A stretch of 64,000 bases of DNA from CAYTGM01 sp964437365 (GCA_964437365.1 CAYTGM010000008.1:62001-126000); one strand, 5' to 3'; positions 9,901 to 17,369 are shown, numbered from the stretch's first letter. Notes: generated by a model not told the origin, from the letters alone. Numbers and translations: made by a program.

Positions 9901-10317
9901 TCCTTATATCTGCGAGGTATTGAATTCAGTATATCTGCAGCGGTTGGATTTATTGCTTTGAGTGGTGTCGCGGTTCTGAATGGTCTTGTCATGGTAAGCT
10001 ATATTAATCACCTGAGGGCCGAAGGCATGCCGTTGGAGGATGCCATCCGGAAAGGTGCGATGACGCGTTTGCGTCCCGTTCTTATGACGGCGCTTGTGGC
10101 AAGCCTGGGGTTCGTTCCAATGGCTCTTTCAACGACTGCCGGAGCAGAAGTGCAACGACCTCTTGCGACTGTTGTCATTGGAGGACTCGTGTCTGCTACC
10201 CTGTTAACACTGCTTGTTTTGCCCGCTTTGTATAGAGTCTGGCATAAGAAGGATGAAGATTTCTTTCATCATGATGACCCAGAACATCTGGCAACGGTAG
10301 ACCCAAAGGTTGATTGA
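6970..10317 (+). CDS. Heavy-metal efflux RND pump (CzcA/CusA family)
   Basis: The 1115-aa product is slightly longer than usual for HME-RND pumps. The start is ATG 6970, with GAGGGAG placed just upstream inside the adaptor gene. The N-terminal helix (FLILLLTVGVGILGFFSL) is followed by RLPIDAVPDITNKQVQV, a hallmark of the family. The proton-relay helix reads AIDFGIIVDGSVIIVEN, with D443, D449 and E456 at exactly the spacing of the CzcA proton-pathway residues. Compared with typical members there are extra residues at about 165-205. The C-terminus carries a cytoplasmic His/Asp-rich tail (DEDFFHHDDPEH). It works in the inner membrane as a proton-driven trimer with the adaptor and TolC protein encoded just upstream. 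Confidence 0.95.
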   Translation: MRTHIKENMGDPFDHQGPNLFERILRFSIQHRFLILLLTVGVGILGFFSLQRLPIDAVPDITNKQVQVNTVAPSLGPTEIETQVTFPVETALAGIAGLDYTRSLSRNGFSQVTAVFEEKVDIYWARQQVAERLGSVGQELPFEANPRMGPLTTGLGEVYSFAIEYAKPEESTVSAGENGWQEDGSYRTPDGETLRTHVEKAAYLRTIMEWVVVPQLVLVDGIASVDVIGGYQKQYHVQPDPEQLMRFDLTFHEVMEALERNNISTGAGFIEHKGSQYIVKSDSRVSSIEEIEAVKVGEHSGTPVFIGDIADVLIGEELRTGAASENGKEVVIGTTMMIPGENSRTVAVAVGEKIEEVRRSLPPGVQARELIDRSELVDATIQTVATNLTEGALLVIVVLFLMLGNFRAALITALAIPLSMLMAAIGMTHAGISGNLMSLGAIDFGIIVDGSVIIVENCIRHLAEEQKRLGRGLRLKERLHTVFFASKEVRQATMFGEAIIITVYLPILALTGIEGKMFHPMALTVIFALTSAFILSLTFVPAAVALFLTGKIREKENFLVSSSKRLYAPLLDLSLKFRWVMIGTAVVAFVSSLLLFGRLGTAFIPTLDEGNIAVQSLRIPSTSLDQSMELQFEVEKAISSLPEVELIFSKTGTTEIAFDPMPPNISDGFVILTDRSTWPDPSMTREELFEKIEETTSFLPGQIYENSQPIQLRFNELLSGVRGDLAIKVYGDRFEDMVKAAQKIAEVVEQVPGAADVKVEQTSGLPIMDINIDRESAARFGLSTGDVQDVIAIAIGGREAGTVFEGDRRFPLMVRLPDTIREDITTLENLPIPLPVDHISSAEFASLDAVSFSSNAPPYVPLGSIASIEITEGPNQVSRENGKRRVTVSANVRGRDLGGFVEEVQEHVQNEVTLPSGSWIDYGGAFENLLRARERLSIVVPVCFFLIFLLLFTTFNSVRYALLVFTGVPLGLTGGIVSLYLRGIEFSISAAVGFIALSGVAVLNGLVMVSYINHLRAEGMPLEDAIRKGAMTRLRPVLMTALVASLGFVPMALSTTAGAEVQRPLATVVIGGLVSATLLTLLVLPALYRVWHKKDEDFFHHDDPEHLATVDPKVD

Positions 10318-10426
10318 TGGGCAATCAGCCGCAGATTCAAGCAGCTGCAACATCATTTTTGAGAGAACTGAGATTAGACCTCCAATGCCGCTCTATAGTC
10401 AGTGAATCAAATAGAAGGTTGATGAT

Positions 10427-11347
10427 ATGACAACACATGACCACCATTCTCATCATCACTCCACAGGGGAAATGAGTGATGCTCGTTTGATCTGGGCTAT
10501 TATTGCAAACATGCTTCTAACAATTGCTCAGATCATTGGCGGCATCATTTCGAATAGTCTCGCACTCGTAGCCGATGCTCTCCATAACCTCAATGATGGA
10601 GCTTCTCTCATTCTTGCTCTTGTGGCCCGCCGTATTGGTCGAATGCCTCCTGATGAAAGAAGAACATTCGGCTACAGAAAGGTTCCTGTTGTAGGTGCGC
10701 TGATTAACCTGACGACACTTATCCTTGTTGGTATATACCTGATCTATGAGGCGATTGTACGCTTCTTTGAGCAGCCAGAGATTGGTGGGTGGATTGTTGT
10801 GATTATTGCAGCAATTGCATTGATCGTTGATGTAGTCACCGCTGTTCTGACGTATAGCATGTCGAAGGAAAGCATGAATATTAAGGCTGCTTTTGTTCAC
10901 AATGTTTCAGATGCTCTTGCCTCGGTCGGTGTAATTATAGCAGGTAGCCTGATCCTCCTCTTTGATCTTTATATCGCAGATCTCATCGTGACGCTCGTCA
11001 TTTCTGTCTATATCCTTTACCAGGGATTCTTTATGATCGGGGATAGTATCAGGATCCTGATCGATAGTACTCCAAAAGGGATTTCTCTGAATCAAATTGT
11101 TAAGACGTTCGAGTCTATTGCAGAAGTTCAGGATTTGCATCATGTTCACGTCTGGCATCTCGACGAAGACAGAATCGCTTTTGAGGGTCACGTGACAGTG
11201 GGGGATTTATCTATGCAGGAACTCGAAGAGCTCAAGAAGCGACTTAAGGACCTGCTCAAATCACACTTCGATATTTCTCACGCTACGCTGGAATTCGAAT
11301 ACCAGGAAGCAGATGAGCATGATAAAACTTTGCTTGTCCTTTCATAA
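10427..11347 (+). CDS. Cation diffusion facilitator (ZitB/CzcD-type zinc exporter)
   Basis: The 306-aa product starts at ATG 10427, preceded by GAAGG. The N-terminus is a His cluster (THDHHSHHHS). Six membrane helices follow, with the metal-site pairs H53/D57 (ALHNLND) and H158/D162 (VHNVSD). This HD-HD pattern is the one associated with zinc selectivity in CDF proteins. A cytoplasmic ferredoxin-like domain ends the protein (VQDLHHVHVWHLDED). It moves Zn2+ (possibly Cd2+ or Co2+) from cytoplasm to periplasm in exchange for protons. It lies 109 bases after the RND gene on the same strand. The pair fits a relay in which CDF loads the periplasm and RND/adaptor/TolC expel the metal from the cell. 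Confidence 0.93.
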   Translation: MTTHDHHSHHHSTGEMSDARLIWAIIANMLLTIAQIIGGIISNSLALVADALHNLNDGASLILALVARRIGRMPPDERRTFGYRKVPVVGALINLTTLILVGIYLIYEAIVRFFEQPEIGGWIVVIIAAIALIVDVVTAVLTYSMSKESMNIKAAFVHNVSDALASVGVIIAGSLILLFDLYIADLIVTLVISVYILYQGFFMIGDSIRILIDSTPKGISLNQIVKTFESIAEVQDLHHVHVWHLDEDRIAFEGHVTVGDLSMQELEELKKRLKDLLKSHFDISHATLEFEYQEADEHDKTLLVLS

Positions 11348-11486
11348 GCTCATATTCATGGAGAAGCTCGAAAAACACGGGCTTCACGGTAATAGTGCCC
11401 TTATTTGGTTAAAGTAACCGATTACAGCGAACTCTCGAAGATCACTCCAGAGTGAATCATCATTCCCTCAGCGTGTTTGGATCTTT

Positions 11487-11598
11487 CCTCACCAGGCTAA
11501 CGATGTCCCCCGTTCGTCATTTCCACGTCTGACGGACGTCTCAAGTCAATGGTAAGACGTAGATAAGACGTCGGACAGACGTCCGTCATCCGGTGAGG
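11487..11598. repeat. Nested inverted repeat with five AGACGT/ACGTCT boxes
   Basis: Outer arms CCTCACC (11487-11493) and GGTGAGG (11592-11598) enclose inner 12-bp perfect arms TGACGGACGTCT (11530-11541) and AGACGTCCGTCA (11577-11588). The hexamer AGACGT or its complement occurs five times between 11525 and 11582. It could be a structured transcript end for both converging operons, or a small mobile repeat. Confidence 0.6.
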
Positions 11599-11633
11599 GG
11601 GATGGGGCAGGAAGGGAACCGAAGTTCTTGGAC

Positions 11634-11680
11634 GGCGGCAGCCCTGACGCCGCCTCGTACCTCGAGGCTTTGACTCGAGG
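11634..11680. repeat. Double-hairpin repeat, copy 1
   Basis: Hairpin one is GGCGGC/GCCGCC (11634-11639 with 11649-11654) around a loop containing CCTGAC. Hairpin two is CCTCGAG/CTCGAGG (11660-11666 with 11674-11680) with a 7-nt loop. The same two-hairpin layout recurs at 63667-63711 with paired base changes. This suggests a REP-like dispersed element. Confidence 0.55.
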
Positions 11681-11714
11681 AGAACGTTACGATCCCCCTT
11701 CGTTTCAAGTTTCC

Positions 11715-12266
11715 TTACTGCGTCGCGATATTCGTCGCATTAACAATGAAGATCGAATCATTCACTTCTTTGACTTCGCCCGAGACCGTAATTTCTGCTC
11801 CTGGTTCGAGACCGTTCTGACCTTTCAAATCAACCTTCAACGGCATCCCCGTTTCGTCAAGAACCTGGATCGTTGCACTGTTGGCGACGATGTCTTCTTT
11901 AAGCTCACAGCAGGCATCCCAGTAAGTTTCACAGTAAGCAGGATCACAAACCGGTAATTCTTCTGAATCCCCCATCACGAAAACGGCACGACTTTCTGTG
12001 AAAGGTTCTGCCCGGCCTCCGATATATCCCTTGATGACAACTTTGTCACCCACTTTGGCAGCGGATTTCGCAGCCGACAATCCTTGCGCTGTTTCAGCAT
12101 TCTCAATGGTGAAGAATTCTGCCGGGAGCGAGGGAGTTTCAGGGGTCTTCTCTTCCGTTGATTCCGTCACCATGGTCATCTGGCTCTCCTCGGAGGTATC
12201 TGCAGCCTGATGGCACCCAACCAAGGCAAGAGAGAGAAAGAGGGTCGTGATGGTTAATGATTTCAT
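11715..12266 (-). CDS. Cys-containing OB-fold-like lipoprotein, last gene of the ABC-efflux operon
   Basis: The 183-aa product begins with a lipoprotein signal ending at LALVGC (C18 lipidated). A Thr/Glu/Pro-rich linker follows to about residue 45. The folded part (about 60-183) alternates short beta strands (VGDKVVIKGYIGG, ATIQVLDETGMPLKVDL, ITVSGEVKEVNDSIFIVNA) in a pattern like an OB fold. It holds a compact cysteine motif, CDPAYCETYWDACC, that could bind a metal or form disulfides. I cannot name the family with certainty. It lies 29 bases after the second FtsX permease gene on the same strand, so it is probably an envelope partner of that transporter. Confidence 0.7.
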   Translation of the reverse strand: MKSLTITTLFLSLALVGCHQAADTSEESQMTMVTESTEEKTPETPSLPAEFFTIENAETAQGLSAAKSAAKVGDKVVIKGYIGGRAEPFTESRAVFVMGDSEELPVCDPAYCETYWDACCELKEDIVANSATIQVLDETGMPLKVDLKGQNGLEPGAEITVSGEVKEVNDSIFIVNATNIATQ

Positions 12267-12295
12267 GTTTTTGTTCCTTTGTCTATAAGTAGTGT

Positions 12296-13462
12296 TTAGA
12301 TTGCTTTAAGTGCTTCGGGGATCGGCATGCGCAAACATTTCCACGCAGGAGGGAGGCACCCGATGATTCCGACAAATAGTCCCGCCAGGCTCCCCATGGC
12401 GATAACACGTTCGTTCAAGGCAAGTTGAAAAACCCCCATCGAGTAGCTGACTGAAACACCATCCAGAAGAAGGTGCGCAACAGCAACCGCAAGCAGGACT
12501 CCCAGGGCTGCTACAATAAACGATTCCTGAAGCAGACTTAAGAGTATAGAGCGGCGGGAGTACCCCAGTGACTGAAGCATCGCCAATTCTCGGACTCGGG
12601 CCGTCAGTGCACTGTAGAGTGTATTCAAGCCTCCAAGGACGCCAGCCAGTGAAATGAGAATGGCAGTTACCCAGATCATGATCTGCACCGGTTGGAAGAA
12701 TCGAAGAATAGAAGCATAGTATTCAGCTTCTCGGACGGCTGATAATTCGAGGTCTATACGCATTTTCGTGAAGGCGTCAATGTCAGCATATTCTGCCTCT
12801 CCAAGAGTCAGGACAACTGATGAAATGCCTTCTCGCTTCGTTGCGATTTGAATGTCAGTTAGTGAAGTCCAGAGCTCTGATTCCATCACGGTTCCATGAG
12901 CCTGAAAGCGCCCGACAATCTCCCACGGGATTCCTTCAAACCAAAGCATATTGCCAAGTCCAAGACGCTCTTCTGCTACACCAAGCTTTTCTGCTGCCAG
13001 GCTACCTGCAAGAAACTCATTAGAACCAGGGCGGGGCGCACGACCCTCCGTGATTTCAACGCGTTGATGAACAAGAAAGGCTTCTGATTGTACTCCTCTT
13101 ACCACAGCACGAAGTTCCTCGTTGGAATCCTTTTCCGATTGAAGGACCAAGGCCGAAAGAATTTCCGGCGATACACACGGTATATCCCCCATTGTTTCTA
13201 TCCCTGGAATACTGGCTTTGATAATTCCGGGAGTTGTTGAAGGTATTTCACTCCGTTCGATACTTTCCTCACTTCCAGTAGCGAGGAGGATCACATTCTT
13301 TGAGTCAGGATTGATGCTCAAGGATTGCTTCATGCCGTCTACGAAAGCCGCTGCTGAAAGAACTAGAAGAACAACCAACGCATTCCCCAGTAACATGGCT
13401 GAAGATCGCTTCATGGAGCGCCCAAGGTTTCGTATCGCATAGTCGAAGGGGATCAGTTTCAA
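12296..13462 (-). CDS. FtsX/MacB-type ABC transporter permease (second copy)
   Basis: The proposed start is TTG at 13462, giving MKLIPFDYAIRNLGRS, the usual opening of this family, with AGGGCGG upstream. The frame is open to 13552, but that part overlaps the previous gene. The product is about 388 aa. Topology is one N-terminal helix (SSAMLLGNALVVLLVLSAAAFVDG), a large periplasmic domain to about residue 240, then three helices (VTAILISLAGVLGGLNTLYSA, the SFIVAALGVLLAVAVAHLLL region, VIAMGSLAGLFVGIIGCLP). The cytoplasmic motif ARVRELAMLQSLGYSRRSI is the FtsX coupling element that contacts the ATPase. It pairs with the adjacent permease, probably as a heterodimer of the MacB/DevC/LolCE type. 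Confidence 0.88.
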   Translation of the reverse strand: MKLIPFDYAIRNLGRSMKRSSAMLLGNALVVLLVLSAAAFVDGMKQSLSINPDSKNVILLATGSEESIERSEIPSTTPGIIKASIPGIETMGDIPCVSPEILSALVLQSEKDSNEELRAVVRGVQSEAFLVHQRVEITEGRAPRPGSNEFLAGSLAAEKLGVAEERLGLGNMLWFEGIPWEIVGRFQAHGTVMESELWTSLTDIQIATKREGISSVVLTLGEAEYADIDAFTKMRIDLELSAVREAEYYASILRFFQPVQIMIWVTAILISLAGVLGGLNTLYSALTARVRELAMLQSLGYSRRSILLSLLQESFIVAALGVLLAVAVAHLLLDGVSVSYSMGVFQLALNERVIAMGSLAGLFVGIIGCLPPAWKCLRMPIPEALKAI

Positions 13463-13464
13463 GG

Positions 13465-14607
13465 TTACACCGCCCTGAATGCTTCCGCTGTTGATAGACG
13501 AGCTGCCTTGAAGGCAGGGATCAGGCCAGCAATAATTCCAATAACTATACACATGAAAAGACCAACGAGAATCGTGGTTGTGTTTGCTCCGATAGAGACG
13601 CTCAGTCCTTCTACAGAAAATGTAAACTGGCCCAGCCAGGAAACAAGAAAGGCGAGCGCTGTACCAAGAGCTCCACCGAGGATACTGATCACCAGGGCTT
13701 CTGTAATGATCAGCCTTGAAATGAGGTTTTCTGTATAGCCAAGGGTTTGCATCACAGCATGGTCCTTAATTCGGTCCTGCACAGAGAGGGAAATCGAGTT
13801 CGCAACAAGAGCAAACACAGCCACAAGACTGCCGAGGCCCAGCCAGGAAGCAAACTCTACCAGTCGGATAATGTCGCCAACGGCTCTTTCGACAAAGGCT
13901 TTCTCTGAGGTTGTCCAGGTCGGTGATTGCGCATTTTCAAAGGTGGTGTCGATGGCTGCTGCCACTTCTTCAAGCTGGCTTGAATCCTCAACTTTAACGT
14001 TGAATTGAGTCACCACGCCCTGTTTGTTTCCGGCCGCTCGTTGCAGGAAGTCCAGATGTACATACGCGACATTTTCATTCTGAGGGTCATCAGAGGAAAT
14101 GATGCCGGCGATGTTCACGGTGACTCCGGCAGCGGTCAGTCGATCACCCACAGAGAGTCCCCGCTTCGCAGCGAGGCGATCTCCAACGATCGCTGAATCA
14201 TTACGCTTGTCCCAGTCATTGAGTGATCCTTCTGCAATTACAAAATCCAGAGACTCAAAAGAAGATCTTTCAATGCCCCTGAAGGTCACAACGTCAAGCG
14301 ATGCCCGACAATTGTTCACAACAATACGCATCGGCATGACCGATTCAACGCCTGGTATAGATTCTATGCGACGTCGGTAGTCCTCAGGAAGTTCTGACGT
14401 GAATGGACAAAAGCGATTCTCACGATAGACAACGAGAGTTGTGTCGTTTGCTGTTTCTTGTGTTGCCCTGGAAACTCCCGATCGCATGGCCATTACAGAG
14501 CAAAAGAGGAACATCGCTGAGGCGATACCGATCAGTGTCAACAGCGAGCGCGTACGATGTCGAGTGATGTACTTGCAGACCAGTGGCAGCATTTTTGAGG
14601 GTATCAT
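13465..14607 (-). CDS. FtsX/MacB-type ABC transporter permease (first copy)
   Basis: The 380-aa product has the same layout as the downstream gene: an N-terminal helix (LLTLIGIASAMFLFCSVMAM), a periplasmic MacB-type core domain to about residue 250, three C-terminal helices, and the coupling motif QDRIKDHAVMQTLGYTENLI. Its start overlaps the stop of the ATPase gene (ATGA, 14604-14607), which indicates translational coupling. It ends three bases before the likely start of the second permease. Such mechanotransmission permeases do not form a classical channel. They use ATP hydrolysis to move periplasmic substrates such as lipids, peptides or antibiotics toward an outer-membrane exit. Confidence 0.9.
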   Translation of the reverse strand: MIPSKMLPLVCKYITRHRTRSLLTLIGIASAMFLFCSVMAMRSGVSRATQETANDTTLVVYRENRFCPFTSELPEDYRRRIESIPGVESVMPMRIVVNNCRASLDVVTFRGIERSSFESLDFVIAEGSLNDWDKRNDSAIVGDRLAAKRGLSVGDRLTAAGVTVNIAGIISSDDPQNENVAYVHLDFLQRAAGNKQGVVTQFNVKVEDSSQLEEVAAAIDTTFENAQSPTWTTSEKAFVERAVGDIIRLVEFASWLGLGSLVAVFALVANSISLSVQDRIKDHAVMQTLGYTENLISRLIITEALVISILGGALGTALAFLVSWLGQFTFSVEGLSVSIGANTTTILVGLFMCIVIGIIAGLIPAFKAARLSTAEAFRAV

Positions 14608-15293
14608 ATGGCGGCCTCCATTTGCTCAACCAGCTGCCCTTTTTCAAGGTGAAGGGTTCGTGAGGCATACTCTGTTGCATGAGGGTCATGGGTAACCATG
14701 ATCAGCGTTCTCTTCAGGTCCTGAGATAGACGTTGCAACAGGGAAAGAATTTCATGGGCAGAGCTCTTGTCGAGATCTCCTGTCGGTTCGTCAGCAACGA
14801 TAATAGAAGGCTCTGAAACAATGGCACGAGCGATAGCAACGCGTTGTTCCTGCCCACCAGAAAGCTGACGAGGATAGTGATCATGACGATTTGCAATACC
14901 TACAAGGTTGAGTGCATTGGAGACCTTTTCGTGTCGTTGTTTCTTTGAAAGGGGAAGTAGAAGGAGTGGAAGTTCCACATTTTCGTAGGCTGTGAGAATT
15001 GGCACCAGGTTGTATAGCTGGAAGATATAACCTACATTATCTCGCCTCCAGGCAGCCAGCTTTGAACGGGAAAGGTTGGCGATATTTTTCCCATCAATAA
15101 CCAGTTCGCCAGAGGTTGGTTGATCAATCCCTGCGATCAGGTTCAGCAACGTTGTTTTGCCACTTCCCGAAGGACCCATCAGTGCCAGAAACTCACCTTC
15201 CTTCACCTCCAGACTCAAGTTGTCCAGAGGTGTAATTTCCTGAGTCCCGCGGAAGTATGTTCGGGTCAGTTGGTTGCAAATAATATATGACAT
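14604..15293 (-). CDS. ABC transporter ATP-binding protein (LolD/MacB-type)
   Basis: The 229-aa product is the normal length for a stand-alone LolD/DevA-type ATPase. All motifs are intact: Walker A GPSGSGKTT (40-48), Q-loop Q92 (GYIFQLYNLVP), signature LSGGQ (144-148), Walker B IIVADE (164-169), D-loop TGDLD and switch H202. The A-loop region (YFRGTQEITPLDN) fits the family. The start ATG overlaps the HlyD stop by one base (TAATG) and its stop overlaps the first permease start. This places adaptor, ATPase and both permeases on one coupled transcript. Confidence 0.95.
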   Translation of the reverse strand: MSYIICNQLTRTYFRGTQEITPLDNLSLEVKEGEFLALMGPSGSGKTTLLNLIAGIDQPTSGELVIDGKNIANLSRSKLAAWRRDNVGYIFQLYNLVPILTAYENVELPLLLLPLSKKQRHEKVSNALNLVGIANRHDHYPRQLSGGQEQRVAIARAIVSEPSIIVADEPTGDLDKSSAHEILSLLQRLSQDLKRTLIMVTHDPHATEYASRTLHLEKGQLVEQMEAAI

Positions 15294-16765
15294 TACAAAT
15301 TCTCCATCATTTCCTGCACAAAGACAGTTTGCTCATCTTTGAGAGGGAGTTCCGATTCAATGACAACGAGGTCGCCTGGGTTTAGACCTTGGGATATTTC
15401 AGTCCAGTCACCATCATTAGCCCCCGTTGTTTCCACATTGCGTCGTTTGGCAATCCCTTGTTCTCCATCGAACCTTGAAATGACCCAGACAATACCATCC
15501 TGAACCGAGGAAGACGGTGCATAGACAGAAGTCGCAGACGACGATGTTGTGGTACTGGTATCATTCTGAAATTCCAGAAATTTGACTCGTGCCAGCATCT
15601 CGGGCTTCAGGTATTCCGAAGGGTTGTTGATCTCTACCTTCACTTCGAGAGTGTTTTTCTGTATATCGGCAAAGTTTGTGATGCGTGTTACTTCCCCGGT
15701 AAAGGTTTGATCCGGCAGGACTTCGACAATAATCTCAGCGTTTTGTCCAACGCTCACATTTGCGGCGTCAGCTAAGGGTACATCTACTCTCACTTGCAAT
15801 TTGCCTGGGTTGTAAAGCTCTGCAACGCGCGAAGCGGTCATGTTCTCTGACATCGCCATGACCATGGAACCGGGCTCAACGAGTCGACGCATGACAACAC
15901 CATCAATGGGGGACTTGATCGTTAAACGATCCAGCCGGAGTTGCGCCTCATCTCGCGCCACTTCTGCAAGTCTGAGTCGCCGTTTTTCCTCTGTCCGAAG
16001 TTCAAGGGTTTGCTGCGCGGCTTTGCTCTCTGCTAGAGCAATGTTGAGTTTCGCTTCAAGACTGTCTATGCGACTCTTGACAACCCGGGCTCTGGCCGCC
16101 TGTGCCTTTGCTTCGGCTCTTGCGCTCTCGAAGGTTTCCTCAGAGATAGACCCGTCGGTGACGAGGCTCTCGCGTCTCTTAAGAATGCGCTCTGCTTCGT
16201 CGAGAAGGGCCTGCTCGATTTCCAGCTCGGCTTTTGCCAGCTCCAGGGCTGCTTCTGTTTCTTCTACCTGGCTGGCCGCCACCTCCGCCCGCCGCCTTGA
16301 CTCGATATTGGCGTCCCAGGTTTCCTGCGCTGCTTCGTAGTCTGCCTGTGCACGCTGTAGGGCCAGCTCTGCGTCGTCTTTGATCAGCTCTACAAGGATC
16401 TGATTCTTCTTAACGGGTTCACCTTCGAGAAAGAGAATTTCTTCGACTGTCCCATCGGTCAGTCCTGCTGCATAGACAGGATAGGGTGCAGGTTCAACCC
16501 AACCTGCAGCTTGAATGAGGACTTCAGAAGATGAAGAGCTGCTAGTCTTCTTTACCTGTCTGTTTTGAGCCGCTTTCTCGATCACGGGAGCAGCTTTGAC
16601 AGCTATAACGGGTTTGAGGCTTTTGGCGACAGAACCTGCAAAAAGTGCGATAAAGCCCAGAATAATGACCATGGGCATCAGCAGGCGTGTTCCCCAGCGG
16701 TAAGGGGGAGCGGGGACCTCTGCGTTGTCTTGATCTTTTAAATCGGAAAGTGTTCGTTGGGTCAT
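15293..16765 (-). CDS. HlyD/MacA-family periplasmic adaptor of the ABC efflux system
   Basis: The 490-aa product has a short cytoplasmic N-terminus, one anchor helix at about 29-48 (LMPMVIILGFIALFAGSVA), then a Ser-rich linker. The lipoyl/barrel-sandwich half motif GTVEEILFLEGEPVKKNQILVEL precedes a very long Ala/Glu/Arg-rich coiled-coil hairpin (about 125-280). The other half-motif LTIKSPIDGVVMRRLVEPGS comes next, followed by beta-barrel segments (VSVGQNAEIIVEVLPDQTF). This is the layout of DevB/MacA-type adaptors. It connects the FtsX permeases with an outer-membrane TolC channel. No TolC gene is in this operon, so it may borrow one such as that at 4073. Confidence 0.92.
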   Translation of the reverse strand: MTQRTLSDLKDQDNAEVPAPPYRWGTRLLMPMVIILGFIALFAGSVAKSLKPVIAVKAAPVIEKAAQNRQVKKTSSSSSSEVLIQAAGWVEPAPYPVYAAGLTDGTVEEILFLEGEPVKKNQILVELIKDDAELALQRAQADYEAAQETWDANIESRRRAEVAASQVEETEAALELAKAELEIEQALLDEAERILKRRESLVTDGSISEETFESARAEAKAQAARARVVKSRIDSLEAKLNIALAESKAAQQTLELRTEEKRRLRLAEVARDEAQLRLDRLTIKSPIDGVVMRRLVEPGSMVMAMSENMTASRVAELYNPGKLQVRVDVPLADAANVSVGQNAEIIVEVLPDQTFTGEVTRITNFADIQKNTLEVKVEINNPSEYLKPEMLARVKFLEFQNDTSTTTSSSATSVYAPSSSVQDGIVWVISRFDGEQGIAKRRNVETTGANDGDWTEISQGLNPGDLVVIESELPLKDEQTVFVQEMMENL

Positions 16766-16866
16766 TGAACCACCTCGAACATCACATTTCTCGTCGTCAT
16801 GACGATAGACTCCTTTTGCTTTGAAATAACTTCATGAGCGCTCTGAAGGTTAGAGCGCAGGTTAAA

Positions 16867-17295
16867 TCAACGCAGAAAGACCTGATGCTGGAGGTGTAGG
16901 TGAATGTATGTACTTTGTGGGGGAGGGCTATCCTCAGCAGTTAAGGAAACTGGGGTAGAAGGGCTGGGGAGCGGGATGCTCAACAGAACGGGTCCCGGGA
17001 TCTGCTCGAATAACTCGCTTGATTCCTTTGTCTGCCAAATGGTGGACGAGGTCACGGTCAGCGAAGAGCAGCAGCCTGAGGGGCACTCAGAACTCTCGTC
17101 GCAGGGAGGCGACAGGGGTAAAGAAGGCGCTGGCGTCGGTTTGCTGGATGAGCCTGGACAACAGGAGATCAATTCAACTTCTGGCTCGGGCAATTCGATG
17201 CAACAGGAAACCATGCTCGCCTGCGCCACGAAAAGGAAGCAGGCGAATAAAGCCAGTAAAGTGAGGAATTTAGAGGTCCTGAAATAAAGCATCAT
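16867..17295 (-). CDS. Small secreted Cys-rich protein at the head of the ABC-efflux operon
   Basis: The product is about 142 aa from ATG 17295 (TTG 17298 is also in frame), with GGTGA upstream. A signal peptide (FLTLLALFACFLFVAQASMVS) is followed by repeated Cys pairs: SCCIELPEPEVELISCC, then CDESSECPSGCC. The rest is rich in Pro and Ser, ending with a His/Gln segment (IHLHLQHQ). I do not recognise the family. The paired cysteines suggest disulfides or soft-metal binding in the periplasm. It lies 101 bases upstream of the HlyD gene in the same direction. The RND operon likewise starts with a small secreted Cys/His protein, so a related accessory role is possible. Confidence 0.55.
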   Translation of the reverse strand: MMLYFRTSKFLTLLALFACFLFVAQASMVSCCIELPEPEVELISCCPGSSSKPTPAPSLPLSPPCDESSECPSGCCSSLTVTSSTIWQTKESSELFEQIPGPVLLSIPLPSPSTPVSLTAEDSPPPQSTYIHLHLQHQVFLR

Positions 17296-17335
17296 CAACT
17301 CAAATCACCGGGATTGTGTAGAAAACAGGGGGGAT

Positions 17336-17369
17336 CGGTCAAGCGCATTCATCTCAATCGACTTGACCG
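17336..17369. promoter_or_regulatory. Inverted repeat CGGTCAAG-N18-CTTGACCG in a divergent promoter region
   Basis: Perfect 8-bp arms (17336-17343 and 17362-17369) are separated by 18 bases. They lie in the 156-base gap between the ABC-efflux operon (minus) and the gene at 17452 (plus). An operator for a dimeric regulator is the simplest reading; an attenuator-type hairpin is the alternative. Confidence 0.4.

Larger units (their letters stand above)
11348..11714. other. Intergenic region with nested inverted repeats between convergent operons
   Basis: No gene is supported here. The stretch separates the metal island (plus strand) from the ABC-efflux operon (minus strand). It holds a foldback structure at 11487-11598 and a double hairpin at 11634-11680, both listed separately. 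The short open frames across it are explained by these palindromes. Confidence 0.6.

Noticed and set aside
11628..11957. 109-codon plus-strand frame
   Set aside because: It begins inside the double hairpin and then runs antisense to the lipoprotein gene, which has a proper lipoprotein signal.
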